From Luscinia megarhynchos (taxonomy: Eukaryota; Chordata; Aves; Passeriformes; Turdidae), in assembly GCA_034336665.1 (NCBI GenBank), contig CM067570.1, positions 15,545,502 through 15,609,501 on the forward strand: a stretch of DNA of 64,000 bases, in the 5' to 3' direction. Shown here piece by piece: positions 47,901 to 59,900 of the stretch. The notes under the pieces were generated by a model that ran no database searches, had not been told where the DNA came from, and worked only from the letters and a program-made list of their open reading frames with translations. Made by a program: the position numbers and the translations under genes. The stretch's first letter is position 1. Each line of letters starts with the position of its first letter.

Positions 47901-50900
47901 CCCTAATGCCCCACCTCCATAGGTGCAGGTGGAGTGCATTGACCCTTCTCACACCAGCACCAGGCTGGTCCAGGGGCTTCCCAGGTCCACCCAGGGAACA
48001 TCCAGATCCTTCCAGCCAGCCCTGGCCCCTGCCATAGCTCTATTGCTACCAGACTTGCTAAAGCCTTTATCACCTCTCAGCTGCATCTCCTGAATTTTTT
48101 CCCTGTAAACTGGATTAAATCACCTCTTAAGAACCTGAGCTAATCTCCTTTTAGAGTCCAGCCCTCGTTCACTGTGCCAACACTGCCTGATCCTCCCCAC
48201 CCAGGCTGCCTCTCATTTCAAGGTTGGATGTGCCCATCTTGGGCTCCCAGCGCAGGGTCTTGCTCCATTTGCCTCCACCTGCACTCAGCAATCAAACTGT
48301 CTTGGAGCCTTTCCTTTGCCCAGGAAACAGCCAGCACTGCCTGGATTTGGGGGCAGGAAAGGGAGCAGAAACTTCCTGTGTGTGATGGCCCTGCAAGAAC
48401 CCTTCCTGTGCTAGGAGTTACAGTGGGGCAACGCTGGCACAATTTTTCAGCTGATGGTGCATGACAGTGGCAATGGAGCCCACTGGGGACGGCTGTGCTG
48501 ACAGTGTCCCTGGCGGCTCAGCATCTCTGGCCATTTATCTCAGTGCCTAATTTTAGTCCCATAATTTGCAGCACCGTGCCCATGTTTAATGCCAGCTGCC
48601 CCAGAGTGGCTCCCACCTCTGCCCCCATCCACCTGGGCAGGGGGCTGCTGTGGTGGCCACGTGTGCCAGATTGCCATCCCAGGGTCTGTCAGAGCTCCCA
48701 GCGAGCAGGGCGGTGAGTGCAGCTGTCCAGTCAGTCACCTCCACCCCTGCCCTCTCGCCTGCTGCTGGAGGGTTATTTTTGCTGAGGAATGTGCCATCCC
48801 CTCGGATTCTGGCAGGCTGCAGGGCTTGTATTACAGGCAAGAGGCTGAAACCCAGGCCTGCAGTTGGGTAAATATAGCACCAATATTCGAGACTGCATGA
48901 GGGGACAGCAGCTTCTTCCTCCTTCCAGGGCTGCCCATCACTCCCCTTGCCCTTCCTGCCCCCTGACACCAGGCTTGTGCCATGGCATGGTAGCACTGGG
49001 AAGGGGCTGGTTGCTTTCACCCTGCTGCCTCCACTCTTGCCTGCTTTTCCCCACAGCATGCAGCCCCTTACTCCCAGCTGGGGGGTATGCCAGGGGTTGG
49101 GAGGGCAGGGATGTAATGCCTCGTGCCATCCTGCTCCATGTCTAATGCCCAGAGCCAAGGTCACATTGCTGTTTTGCATCCCCGTGTTCTCTGCCTGCAG
49201 TGAGCACTGTGTGCTCAGGCATCCTTCTTGTGGCAGCAAGGGAGGCGAAGCTGGAGAGGGCATTGGGGCATCCCAGCCCTTGGGAGAAGGGGAACAGCAC
49301 AGCACTGCTCCTCCACAGGGTCAGAAAGATGCTGTGGCGCTGCCCTGCTCGGTGGCAGGGGACGTTCTGCTGCTGTATTTGTTTTCCCTGGGGACAGAGC
49401 TACGGAAGGTCCCCACCTACCCAGGCTCCCAGCACATCCCCACCTCCCGCCGACCATCCCCAGCAGCTCCAGGAGGTGCAAACGCATGAAAGATTCATGC
49501 CCAGACCTCCTCCTACTCGAGATGCCGCATGTACACACTGCCATCAATTATTCAAGCACTGAGACAAGGGGCTGCTGGCTGGGACCAGGGGCAGGGCTGG
49601 TGCCAGGCCAGAGCTGTGGTACCGGGTCAGGATCTGTGCAGAGAGCTGGGAGGCCCAGCAAGGTGTGGAGGGCTGTGGTTTCTGGAACAGTGGAATCAAT
49701 GCTGCATTTTGAGCAAGGGTTTGCTGTCTGCTTTGCTTGGGGCTGAGGTGTGTCCAGCAGGCAAAGCTGGAGCTTGGTGGCAGTGGGGCCACCTGCTCCA
49801 GGTCTGCTTCTTGTCCATGCCACAGGGGCACTGGCTGCTGTTCTCTGTCCCTGACCTGCAGAGGAGCAGGACATTGTCAGAGCTGCCCCTGGGCTGGGGC
49901 AGGGCAGAGGGGCTGCCCTAGTTGCTGGCTCACCTCCCGCAGGACACCTTCTGCAGTGACTTCGGCTTTGCCCTGGAGGGGGAATTTGCAGGTGGTGCTT
50001 CCCTGAAAAGGACTTCTGGTGCCTACAACAGGCACAGCCTCTTGGAGGCGACCCAGCCATTCCCAGGGGTTCACATCTCTGAGACAGCCCAGAGTCACTC
50101 CTGAAGCTTTTGGTGAGGGATGCTACAGAGTGAGAGTTGCTGGGAAGAGCTGTGTGCCCCACCAGCCAGGAGCTGTGACCAATGGGCAGCAGATGTAGGG
50201 TAGCTGGAGGATGCACAAGTGACTGTGTTTTGTCTGGACAAAGGTGGTCCTCCCTGGGGCTTTGGTGACAGCACCCTCACTGGGGCATCACTATGTGACA
50301 AGTCCAAGCCTTGGTGCTTCTTCCCAGCATCCCTGATGAGTCTTTTAACCCCACTTGAGCGTGAAAAGAAGGCACAGGCTGTGTGTCTGCAGCAGGACCA
50401 CAGGCAGGCACACACAGGGTGAGTGTTCCTGGCAGGGAAGCCCTGGGTGCAGGTACCCTGACATACACAAGCCCCACAGTTCACCTCCTAACCTAGCCCT
50501 GGCTCAAGGGTACCCATTTCTGTCCCCACCCAGGGCTGGGGGAGGGCAGCAGAGACCTCTGTCTGACAGGAGATTCCCTTAATGCCAGCTGTAGCATTTG
50601 TAGGACTTGTCTGACGTGCAGGGTCTCCACGGAAACCCCGCAGCATCACTCAAATTGTGGGACTGACAGAAATGTTGTATAAACAGCTCCTTTTGTACTG
50701 GGTAATTTGCAAGTTATTATGGAGCCATGAAAAGCCTCACGTTTGGAGTCATGAGCGGGGAGGGGAAGCAGAGAAAAGCTACCAGAGCTGCCAAGCACCA
50801 TGGGGAGCGTGATGCCTGTGAGCAGCTCCTTGTGGAGCAGCCGGCCCCCCAGGGGACAGGTGACAGCACGGGGACAAGCGCTGGGTGGGGAGGCCTCCAG

Positions 50901-53900
50901 CAGGGTCCCCATGGATGCTCTGCAGTGGGAAGGGGCAGCTCCAACAGATGGTGAGGCCAGGACCTTGGCAGCCTCTCCAAGGGCCTGGAAAGTGGGCTGA
51001 GAGATGCTGCAGGGCTTGGTGAGTCGATGAGGCAAGGAATCAAGAGCTATGGGGCACCAAGAGCTATGGGGAGCATGGCATGCAATACAGCACCTGCTGA
51101 GGCTGTGGGGCTGGGACTGCCCCTCTGGTTTGTAGCATCACACAGGAAACAGTGACAGGCCAGCAGGGCTCGGGATGGTCAGCTGGGAAGGTGTGCCTGG
51201 GTTGTGCCAGCACCCCAGGAGCACTTGGAGGTCTTAATGTCCCTGACCAGCCTCAGTGGGGGCTCCCACCCACAGCTTCTGTCCACATCCCAGGAGCCCC
51301 ATCCCAGCTGAGTCCTGGGCACAGAGTCCTGCTCTGGGCTGTGCTGTGGGGCCTCAGCCCAGCACGAAGGGAGGTCTTGTGTGTGTCATGCTGCATGGAC
51401 AGGGACAGCAGCCTACCTTGCCAGGTCAAGCTTGTCTCCCCATCAGTCACAGAGCAGTGATGCTATGCCAGGGCTGAGCAGTTCAGCCCTGCAAATCCAT
51501 GGGGGTCCTGAGGCATCTGGGGGCCAGGGTACAAGGTTTGCCTTGGCACCAGCACTGGGACTGGGGGTTGTGTGGTCTGCAAGGGGAATTTATGTGAAGC
51601 ACTGCGCCCATATTGGCTCCTGTCCATGTAGAGCTGTGCTGTGACCCACACCTGTGTCTTGGCAAGGGGATCTTTCTCCATTACTAATGATTGGAGGATG
51701 TGGGGGACTGAGCAGAGGCTGGCAGAGTGATGGTGAGCCTATATCTTGGCTGGGCAGTGCAATGGTGCACTGCAAATGTGCTGCTGGGTGCAGGGCTGTG
51801 GCAGACTGTGGCACTGGGGCTGCCCTGTTTGGGAATGCCTTGGGGACAGCACACAGTGCTGCTGTGCTGTGTTGTTTCTGTCCCAGTTGGTCTGCACGTG
51901 GGGGCTGTATCCTAACAGAGAAGCGCAACCCCTGTCCTGGGCAGTGGGGCAGATGACAGGTGAGAGGAACAGCGGTGCAGCTGCACTGCCTGGCAGGGGG
52001 CTCGGACCCCTGGCTGCGCGTAGACAAAGCCAGAGGTGGAGAGACCATGTGCCCGCCTCAGACACGCCCCCTCCCTCCCCTCTACGGCGGTGGCCCTCGC
52101 CCCCCACCACCTGTGCCCTGCCTGTCCCCCACCTCTGTCACTGTGTGCCAGGGCTGGCGGGGAGGCGGAGGCGGAGGCAGGCGGGGGAAGGATGGAGGGA
52201 GGAGCACTCCAGTGATGCTTCATGCTCACAGCTCAGCCCTCCCGAGAGCCCAACCTGGCGAGCCCCTTCCTCTCCCTCCACCGCTCCCGGCTGCCGGCGG
52301 TGAAGGATGCTCGGAGCATCGCTCGCTGCCGCGACGTGCTGACAGCGGGGACCCCGCCGGGAGCGGGCTGCCGTCCTGCCGGGCCTGAGTCCGTGTCACC
52401 GGGCCAGCAGGGCTCTGCAGAAGCATGAAGAAGATCTGGGTGAAGAAGCGTTTCCAGGTAAGGGCTCCAGGCTGCCGTGCCGGCGGGTGCCGGGAGAAGG
52501 GGGCAGTGCCGAGAGCGGCTGGGGATGGGAATGGATGCTGATGGAGACGGGAATGGGGATGCGAATAAGGATGAGGATGGGAGTGTCTCTCCAGCCCTTC
52601 CGCTGCCCCCCGGGGCTCCCCAGGGCTTTGCTCAGCACCAGCCTCACCCCGCTTGCAGAGCTGCCAGCTGCTTGCCTGGCCTCACCAGCCCGGGCGGGAG
52701 GGGCGCAGAGGGCAGGGGCTCCGCGCCTCCTGTGCCAACACCCGGGCTGCGACCCCCGCCGGGGCTTTCCCCACGCCCCTCTCTGCCCTCTGGAGCCGGG
52801 GCAGCAAATGGAGGCTGCTGCATGGCTCCCCCGGCCCCACCGCCGGTGGTCACGGAGCTGGAGAGGAGGCTTTGCATGCGTCATCCCCTCCGCGTCAGGA
52901 GCATGCCTGGCACAGGCAAGGCTCCTTCGCGGGCCCGCCGCACGCTCCGCTGCCGAGCAGAGAACAAGGACGTCACTTGGCCTCGGCGGTGGGGGGGAGG
53001 ATGGGGAGCATCCTTCCAGGAAGCCCCCCGCCCCCAATTCCCGGGGGCATGCGAACCCAATGCGGGCGATTGCCTCCCCGCTGTCTCTGCTGGTGGCACA
53101 GAAGGGACTGGGAAGGGACTGGGAAGCAGCTGTCACGCACAGCACCTTCCCAGGGGTGGAAGCTGCAGGACGGAACACAGGTCCCCAGAGAGAGAAGGTG
53201 CTGAGGGTCCCTCTGGGGCAGGGTGGAATGCACAGCCTGGCTTCCCCATCTGCGTTTGGGGGCAGCAAGTCCAGGGGCTTGCCCGTGTGGCAGGGCAGGG
53301 TCCTGCACTTCTGGCTGAGCACGGGAGGGGTTTTAGAACAGCCACAGTGGCTGTCTCTCTGCACCAGGCAAGTCAGTCACTCCCTCCCCACCTCGTTCCA
53401 TCCCTGCTCCCTGTCTGCCTGTTTCACACAATAGGCAGCAGTGCCATGTGGTGCTGGGCTCCACGTGCTGGGTGGTGGCAAGCTCCATGTCCCAGGAGAT
53501 CCTTCACTCCCCGTTGGCCCCATGGCCCAGTGAGGGATGCCCCATGCCTGGGCCAGCACAGGACCCCAGTCTGGGCAGGTGGATCCATGCCTGGCTCAGC
53601 GGAAGGAAACAACTCCAGGTCTCACCCAGCTGCCTTGTAGGGCAGGGTTGAAGCTAGGTGTGGATCCCAGCCAGCTCTTCTCTCTACTCCTGGCTGGGTA
53701 GGCACAGAGTATGCTCCTGGGGCTCCTCCACCCCTTTTTCCAAGATGCAAATGAAATCCCACGCAGGAGGATTACCCCCGCTCTCTGTCTGTCCCCTTCG
53801 TGTGGACTCTGACCCCACACCAAGCCCTGAGCTGCTTCTGCCCCCTTTCCATCTCCTGGCCTGGGGCTGGCCCTGCATCACCCAGCACTTGCTCCCTAGT

Positions 53901-56900
53901 GGGCTGCAGGTGGGTGCTGTGCTTGAGGCGGGTCCAGTCTGTGGGGTGCCCTGATCCTACAAGGTGCCTTGATCCTGTAGGGACCTGTTGAGAGGTGAAG
54001 GGGAGGGGGCTCAGCCCCTCTGTGGCTCTGGGCAATGGAGCCCAGCCCAGGCCCACTGGGTGCAGTCACCATATTTGATGGGGAGCCGATGGCGCCTGTC
54101 CCTGGGGAAGCCACAAGAGTACCCGATAATGGCACTCAATTGCATTTTCATTTTTTAATGGGGGAATTATCCGCCGATGGTGCAGTTAATCACTCATCTT
54201 TCCCTGGCCTGGAAGACGGGCTGCCAGCCAGAACCAGCACAGTCAGCCGAGAAGGGGAGGTGACGCCTGGCTCAGCCTGAATACAAATGTGTCTCGTGCA
54301 GCCACTGCCCTCTGGCCAGCACTGCATGCAGGCCGGGGCTTGGTGGGAGCCCCTGAGTGCTGCCCACGTGCAGGTTATGCCGCTGCAGTGGCATACTGCA
54401 ACCTGCTGCCCTTCAAGGGCAACTAGCTGCTCGCCATGCTCGGCTGTCCATCCCTGCTGGCTGGCTGTCCCTGGGGTCTGGCTGTCCGTGACCTGCTTGG
54501 CAGCCGGAGGGTGGTGGGGCAGGAGGGGCTGGTGGAGCAAAGGGCTTCAAGACAGTTGGGTGTCCAGCTCTGTGCTCCACACTGGGGAGACAGGGCCTGG
54601 GCATCAGTGTCCTGGGGAGACCCTGTCACCCAGACTGGCTGGGAAGGATGCTCAGTCCTGGCAGCCCAACCCTGCCTGTCTGCACTTCACATTCCCACTC
54701 CTGCCTGCCTTGGAGATCACCCCGTCCCTCTGCTTTCCTTGGATATGGCGTCAGTGCACACTGGGTCTGGCAGACAGGCTGCCCTCAGCTGGTCCCTGCC
54801 CTGGCACGCAAGTGCCCAGCCCTGGGCTGCAGCGCAGAGGGCAGCCAAGTTGGCAGGGAGCTCCTGATGCTTCCACCCCATGCTTGGGTCCCACCTGCCT
54901 GCCCAGACTGCCTGGGTGAGCGCAGCCCCTGTGCCTCCAACTCGGCACCAAGAGGCCAGTCCCGTGCTGCCAGGCAGCCTCTCTCTCAACTGGCATGGCC
55001 TCTACAGGGGATGGAGGATGCTGTCCCCGTGCTGGGACTGTGGCCATGGTGGAGTCTGGGCCAGTGCCTGGAAGACATTTTGCTGGCCAATCCCCAGTGC
55101 TGGCTGGGTGGCTTTAAAGGGGCTGCAGAGCACTTGGGCAGCAGCCCAGGCAAAGACTTCGCTGCAGGCTATGCCAGCTGCAGGAAGCAGTTCGGGACAT
55201 CTGGGATACCCAGGACTGTCACTCTTGGGCTTGGGCTGCCACACAGTGCCGGGGTGCACAGTGCCGGGGTGCACAGTGCCGGGGTGCACAGTGCCGGGGT
55301 GCACAGTGCCATCACCGAGGGGACTCTGTGCGCGCGTGCGCACAGGTGTGTGAGCGTGTGAGCGGCTGGGCATGCGCCACACGTGCCCACCCACGCCCAT
55401 CCATCTCTGCGTGTGCGGGGGCGTGTGCCGTGGGTACCCGTGGGTGTGCAGCGAGGGCGCATGTGAGCAGTGCCAGGTGTGCCCTGCCAGGGGGAGGGCG
55501 TGAGTGGCACGTGAGCGGTTGTGGGTGTGAGCGGTGCTGCGTGTGCTGGGATGGTGTGTGTGTGTGTGCAGGGCAGGTACGTATCGCCATGCCGTGGGTA
55601 ATGCTCTGTTCTCTTTTCCTTTGCAGAAGACCGGCCACTCGCGGCGCTTCGGGCGCTTCACGCATGGTGCGTTGAGTTACCAGGACCCGACTCCCCCACC
55701 GCCCCCAAGTGTGCCGGGATGGGGTCCACCACCATGCTGCAAGGGGCAGTGAGCAGAGGCTGGGCAGGGCTGCACTGCATCTTGCCAGCCACAAAATAGG
55801 GTCCCAGCCAGCTCACGGTGTCCCCCATGCAGCTGATCTGCTCCTGGCCCTGCAGCTCTGCTTGCTCAGGGACTGCCAGACTGTTGTGGCCTGGATTGGG
55901 AATCTGATGCACTAGCAGTGCAAGGAGCAGCTGGTCGTGTGCTGGGCTGCAGAGGGGTGGCTTGGAATGGAGGGGAGCAGTGTGGCCCCCTGCAGACCTT
56001 AAGAGTGCAATGGAGAGGAGCGGTGTTGGGGCAAGGGACATGTTCCTCACTGCAGGGGTTGTTGCTGAACTTGTGAGGGCTTGGGCAGTGGCAAGGAAGA
56101 AAGTCGGTCCTTCCCTGGCAGCATGGCACTAGCTTTCCTGGAAATGGGACATTAGAGTGATACTGAAATGGCCTTGCCACATCCTGCCCGGTGGGGGGCA
56201 GCTCTTAGTGATGCCCTGCCCTGAGAATTTTGGCTTTATCAACGGTAGCTGTGCTGCGGAACACAGCTGTATTGTACAGCACTTGCATTGGTGGGGCAGA
56301 GGATGCACTTGTACACGCCAGGAGGAGGCTGTGTGCATGTGGACACGTGTCCGTGTGCTCTAGCATTCCCAGGAGTGCCCAGCTGGGGCACAGACTGGGA
56401 GGGTCCAGCCCCAGGCTGAGAGGCTCTGCAGAGCAGAGGGATGTGTGGATGCTGCAGTGGTGAGGCCAGCAGCTCCAGCGGTAGCGGGTGGCTGTGCTGC
56501 TGAGCAGGATGTGGCTGTGGCACAGGGAGAGAATGGTGCTGTGCGCGGCACAGGTGGGACAGTGTGCAAGGAGAGGGTCTGTGCAGCACTGGAGTGGTGT
56601 GCAGTGACTGTGGTGCAGAGTGGAGACATGGTGGGGAGGTGCTGGGGACAAGGCCCCCCTGCTGCCCCCCGCGTCTCCGCAGGCCGGGCCGATAACCGGG
56701 TGTTGATGTCTCTCTCTCTCTTGCTGCCCCTATGGAAGCGAAGTTTTCCGCTCCTGCAGGAAACAAAGCTACGGTACGAAGACCCCTTCCCAATGCCGTC
56801 CCTGTCCCCATAGTGGACCCTGTGCCCCAGCCTGCCATCCTGCTCTGTCACTTCCACTGTCCCCTTGCTCTGCTTTTTTGTCCCTGTGCTACCTCTGCCA

Positions 56901-59900
56901 GCTGCATTCCCACTGCTGGCACAGCCTCCCTTCCTCCCGTCACTAACATTGTTCCTGCCTGCCCTTCCCCTGCTGGACTTTCCCACTCCCAGTCCTGCCT
57001 TTCCCTACTGGCAGCTTGTCCCTGCAGGTCACAGTCATGCCTCTTGCCCTGGAGCTGCCTGGGCACTGCTCTCCTGCTCCTGGAGCCAATGGGTCTGCAA
57101 CAGGCAGTACCAGTGTGGTCTGCTGTCTCTCTGTACACTCACTCCCTACCCTTCCCTCCCACCCCAGACTCGGAGACAGGTGAGGATGAATCCAGCGACC
57201 CCCAGGTGACACAGCGCAGTGATCTCCAGGATGAGACAGCCTTCAGCACCCCCACGGGTGAGTGGGGACACCTGGCTGGCACTGAGCCCTGACACTGGCT
57301 GCTGGCCATGGCTTCTCACAAGGCCTCTGCTGGCCAGGATTTGAGGGAGTCCATGGAGAGGGAGCTGTGATCCACCCATACAAAGGGGAGAGAGCTTGAG
57401 GCAGCAGGGTGCTGCTCAGGACACGCTGGGACACCCTATGGTGGTTCAGCCCTCTCCAAGCAGGGTGCTGAGCTCGTCCCCACAGGCAGCCAGTCTTGGC
57501 TCATCCCTCTTCTCTCAGGTGGGTCTGACACCCTCGTGGACGCCTCCATGAACACAACGCCAACCTCGGTGCTGGCCCTGTCCCAGGCAGAGGAGCGCTC
57601 CAGCTGGTCAGGCAGCCAGCAGACCGTGGTGGAGAAGGAGACGGATGCCAGCCTCTCTGCACGGGGACCCTACCTCCGTCCCGCTGCCCGGCCGCAGCCG
57701 CAGGGAACCCCAAGGCAAGCAAACACGCCGGCCCCAGCGTGGCGCCGAGGTGCGGCACCTGGGCGTGGAGCCGCTGGTGCGGGCATCACGGGCTAATCTG
57801 GTGGGCACGAGCTGGGGGTCAGAGGATAGCCTCTCGGTGGCCAGCGACCCGTACGGCAGCGCCTTCAGCCTGTACCGAGGACGGGCGCTCTCTCTCCATG
57901 TGTAAGTAGCGAGGGGAAGCACACGGAGGGGACATCGTGCTGGGGCCATCTCCTTCCAACCCTTGCAGCCATTTCCTTCCCTCCACCTGGGCTTTCTTTG
58001 CCTTCACCTTCCCAGATGAGGAGTGGGGACTCTGAGCAGTAGGCAGCCTGTTCTCGGTAAGAAGGCGGGAGTAACGTGGCCTGGGGGTGATGTAGAGTGG
58101 GGTCCCTTTCTGCTGTGGCCAGGTTGAGGCTGGGGGTATCCCCTGTGCCACTGCTTGAGCTGCAGTACCCCACCCACAGATTCTGCCATGGGTATTTTCC
58201 CATTCCGCCCCACCATGGTGCTCTGTGTAGCTCACAGTGTGGGGAACTGGAGGTGCAGAGTAGCCTGGGACACACACTGGCAAGTGTCTGCCCACGGTAC
58301 AGGGGTGGCAGCAGGGTCCAGGGACATGCTGCTTCCTCAGATCCTGCTGATGTGCTCAGAGCCCTCGTCCTCCCTGCCACCTTTGGTTCCCATACCTGCA
58401 GGCCTGCTCCTTTGACCTCCATCTTGCTCTTTCTTTTGCTTAAGGCTTTCTTCCACCAGAACCTCATCTCCACCTTATGATTTCCACTCTGCGTTTGCTG
58501 AGCCCCTCTGGGGGCAGTGCAATAGGAAGATGTGCCCACTACAGCATGTGCATGGGCAGAGCTTGCAGCCTTGGAGCCCCCCTCTGGGCAGGCTGCACTA
58601 CCTCAGCAGACCAGGACACCCAGCAAACTGGGGCACCCCCCAGCCCCTAGTCCTGTCTGCATGGTGGCCCTGGGGAGGGTACTCACTGGGTATCCCAGCA
58701 TCACAGCATCACCCTGCTGCTCCACATGAGCAACCCTGGGCGAGGGATCCCAGCAGCCCAGGACTCTGACATAGCCCAGCCAGGTCCCAGTGGTCTTGGG
58801 GTGACCAGATGCCCTTTCTGGGATCCCTTGAGTCTCCCCAGTCACAAGGCTGCCCTGAACTGTTTGACAGCATTGCTATGCCCCATTGGGCACTGTGGTG
58901 GAAGCTGGGATGCAGCCAAGAGGGTACAAGGGTGGTCTCTAAGCCATGCTCCTCTGTCTCTGCCCTTGCAGCAGCATCCCCCAGGGAGGCTACCGGAGAG
59001 ATGACCTCCACAGAGGCCCCTGTCTCTCCAAAGCCTGGTGCAGAGCCCCCAAAATCCCCCGCCGCCCTGCCGCTGACTGCCAAGCCACCCATCGTCCGCT
59101 CGCCATCTCCTCGTGCTGGCACAGGCCTGCAGCCACCCGCTGGCACCGCGTCCCAGCCTGCTGCCCGTGGCCCTGGCGTCCCCTCCTTCACACCCGTGGC
59201 CCCTCGCAAGAAGTCCTCAGTGCCGGTAGAATACCAGGACGTCGTTCCTGAGGAGTACGAGGAGAAGATCAAGAAGCCCAAGTCCTCTGGGTACTCACAA
59301 GGTAGCACACAAGAGTCCCGTCCGCAGACACCCATGAGCGACGCCTCTGGCCGCATCTCCGTCCGGGCATCCCCCAAGCTGGTGCGTGCTGGCTCCAGGA
59401 TCTTTGAGAGGCTGCAGTACTTTGAGGAGCGGCAGAGGAGCCTGGAGCAGGACAGTCCCTTTCCCGCGTGCTCCAGCCTGCCGCTGCGCAAGACGCGCTC
59501 CTTCGACCAGCCCGGCACTGGCTCGCGCCGGGCCAGCACTCCGGGCGGCTCGCGGGAGGACCTGCGGGAAGGCGGCCCCTGGGAGCCGGGCAGCACGGCA
59601 GCGTGCCGGCGCTTGGCCTTCCGGCAGAAAGCCGCGTCCTTCGACGAGCGGGGCAAGTTCGCCAACCGCGTCTACGCCATCGAGCACAAATTCGCAGAGG
59701 AGCTGACGCGCATCAAGCGGACCGTCTCCAAGCAGCAGCTGCGGCGCTCCCAGGAGCTGTGCAAAGCCGGGTTGCCCCCGGCACCCTCGCCCCCAGCGGC
59801 CAGCGAGCCCCCTGCACCCCGTGCCCCCCGCACCTCCTCCTCTCAGGGCGCCGGCGGACGCAAGGCACTGCCACCCAAGAGCTGCCCGCCAGCAGAGAGC

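Noticed and set aside
58809..58971. Upstream extension of the long SPEG exon 4 frame as extra coding sequence
   Set aside because: The frame is merely open. Splice acceptors at 58971-58984 with a pyrimidine tract, and homology beginning after them, mark the extension as intron.
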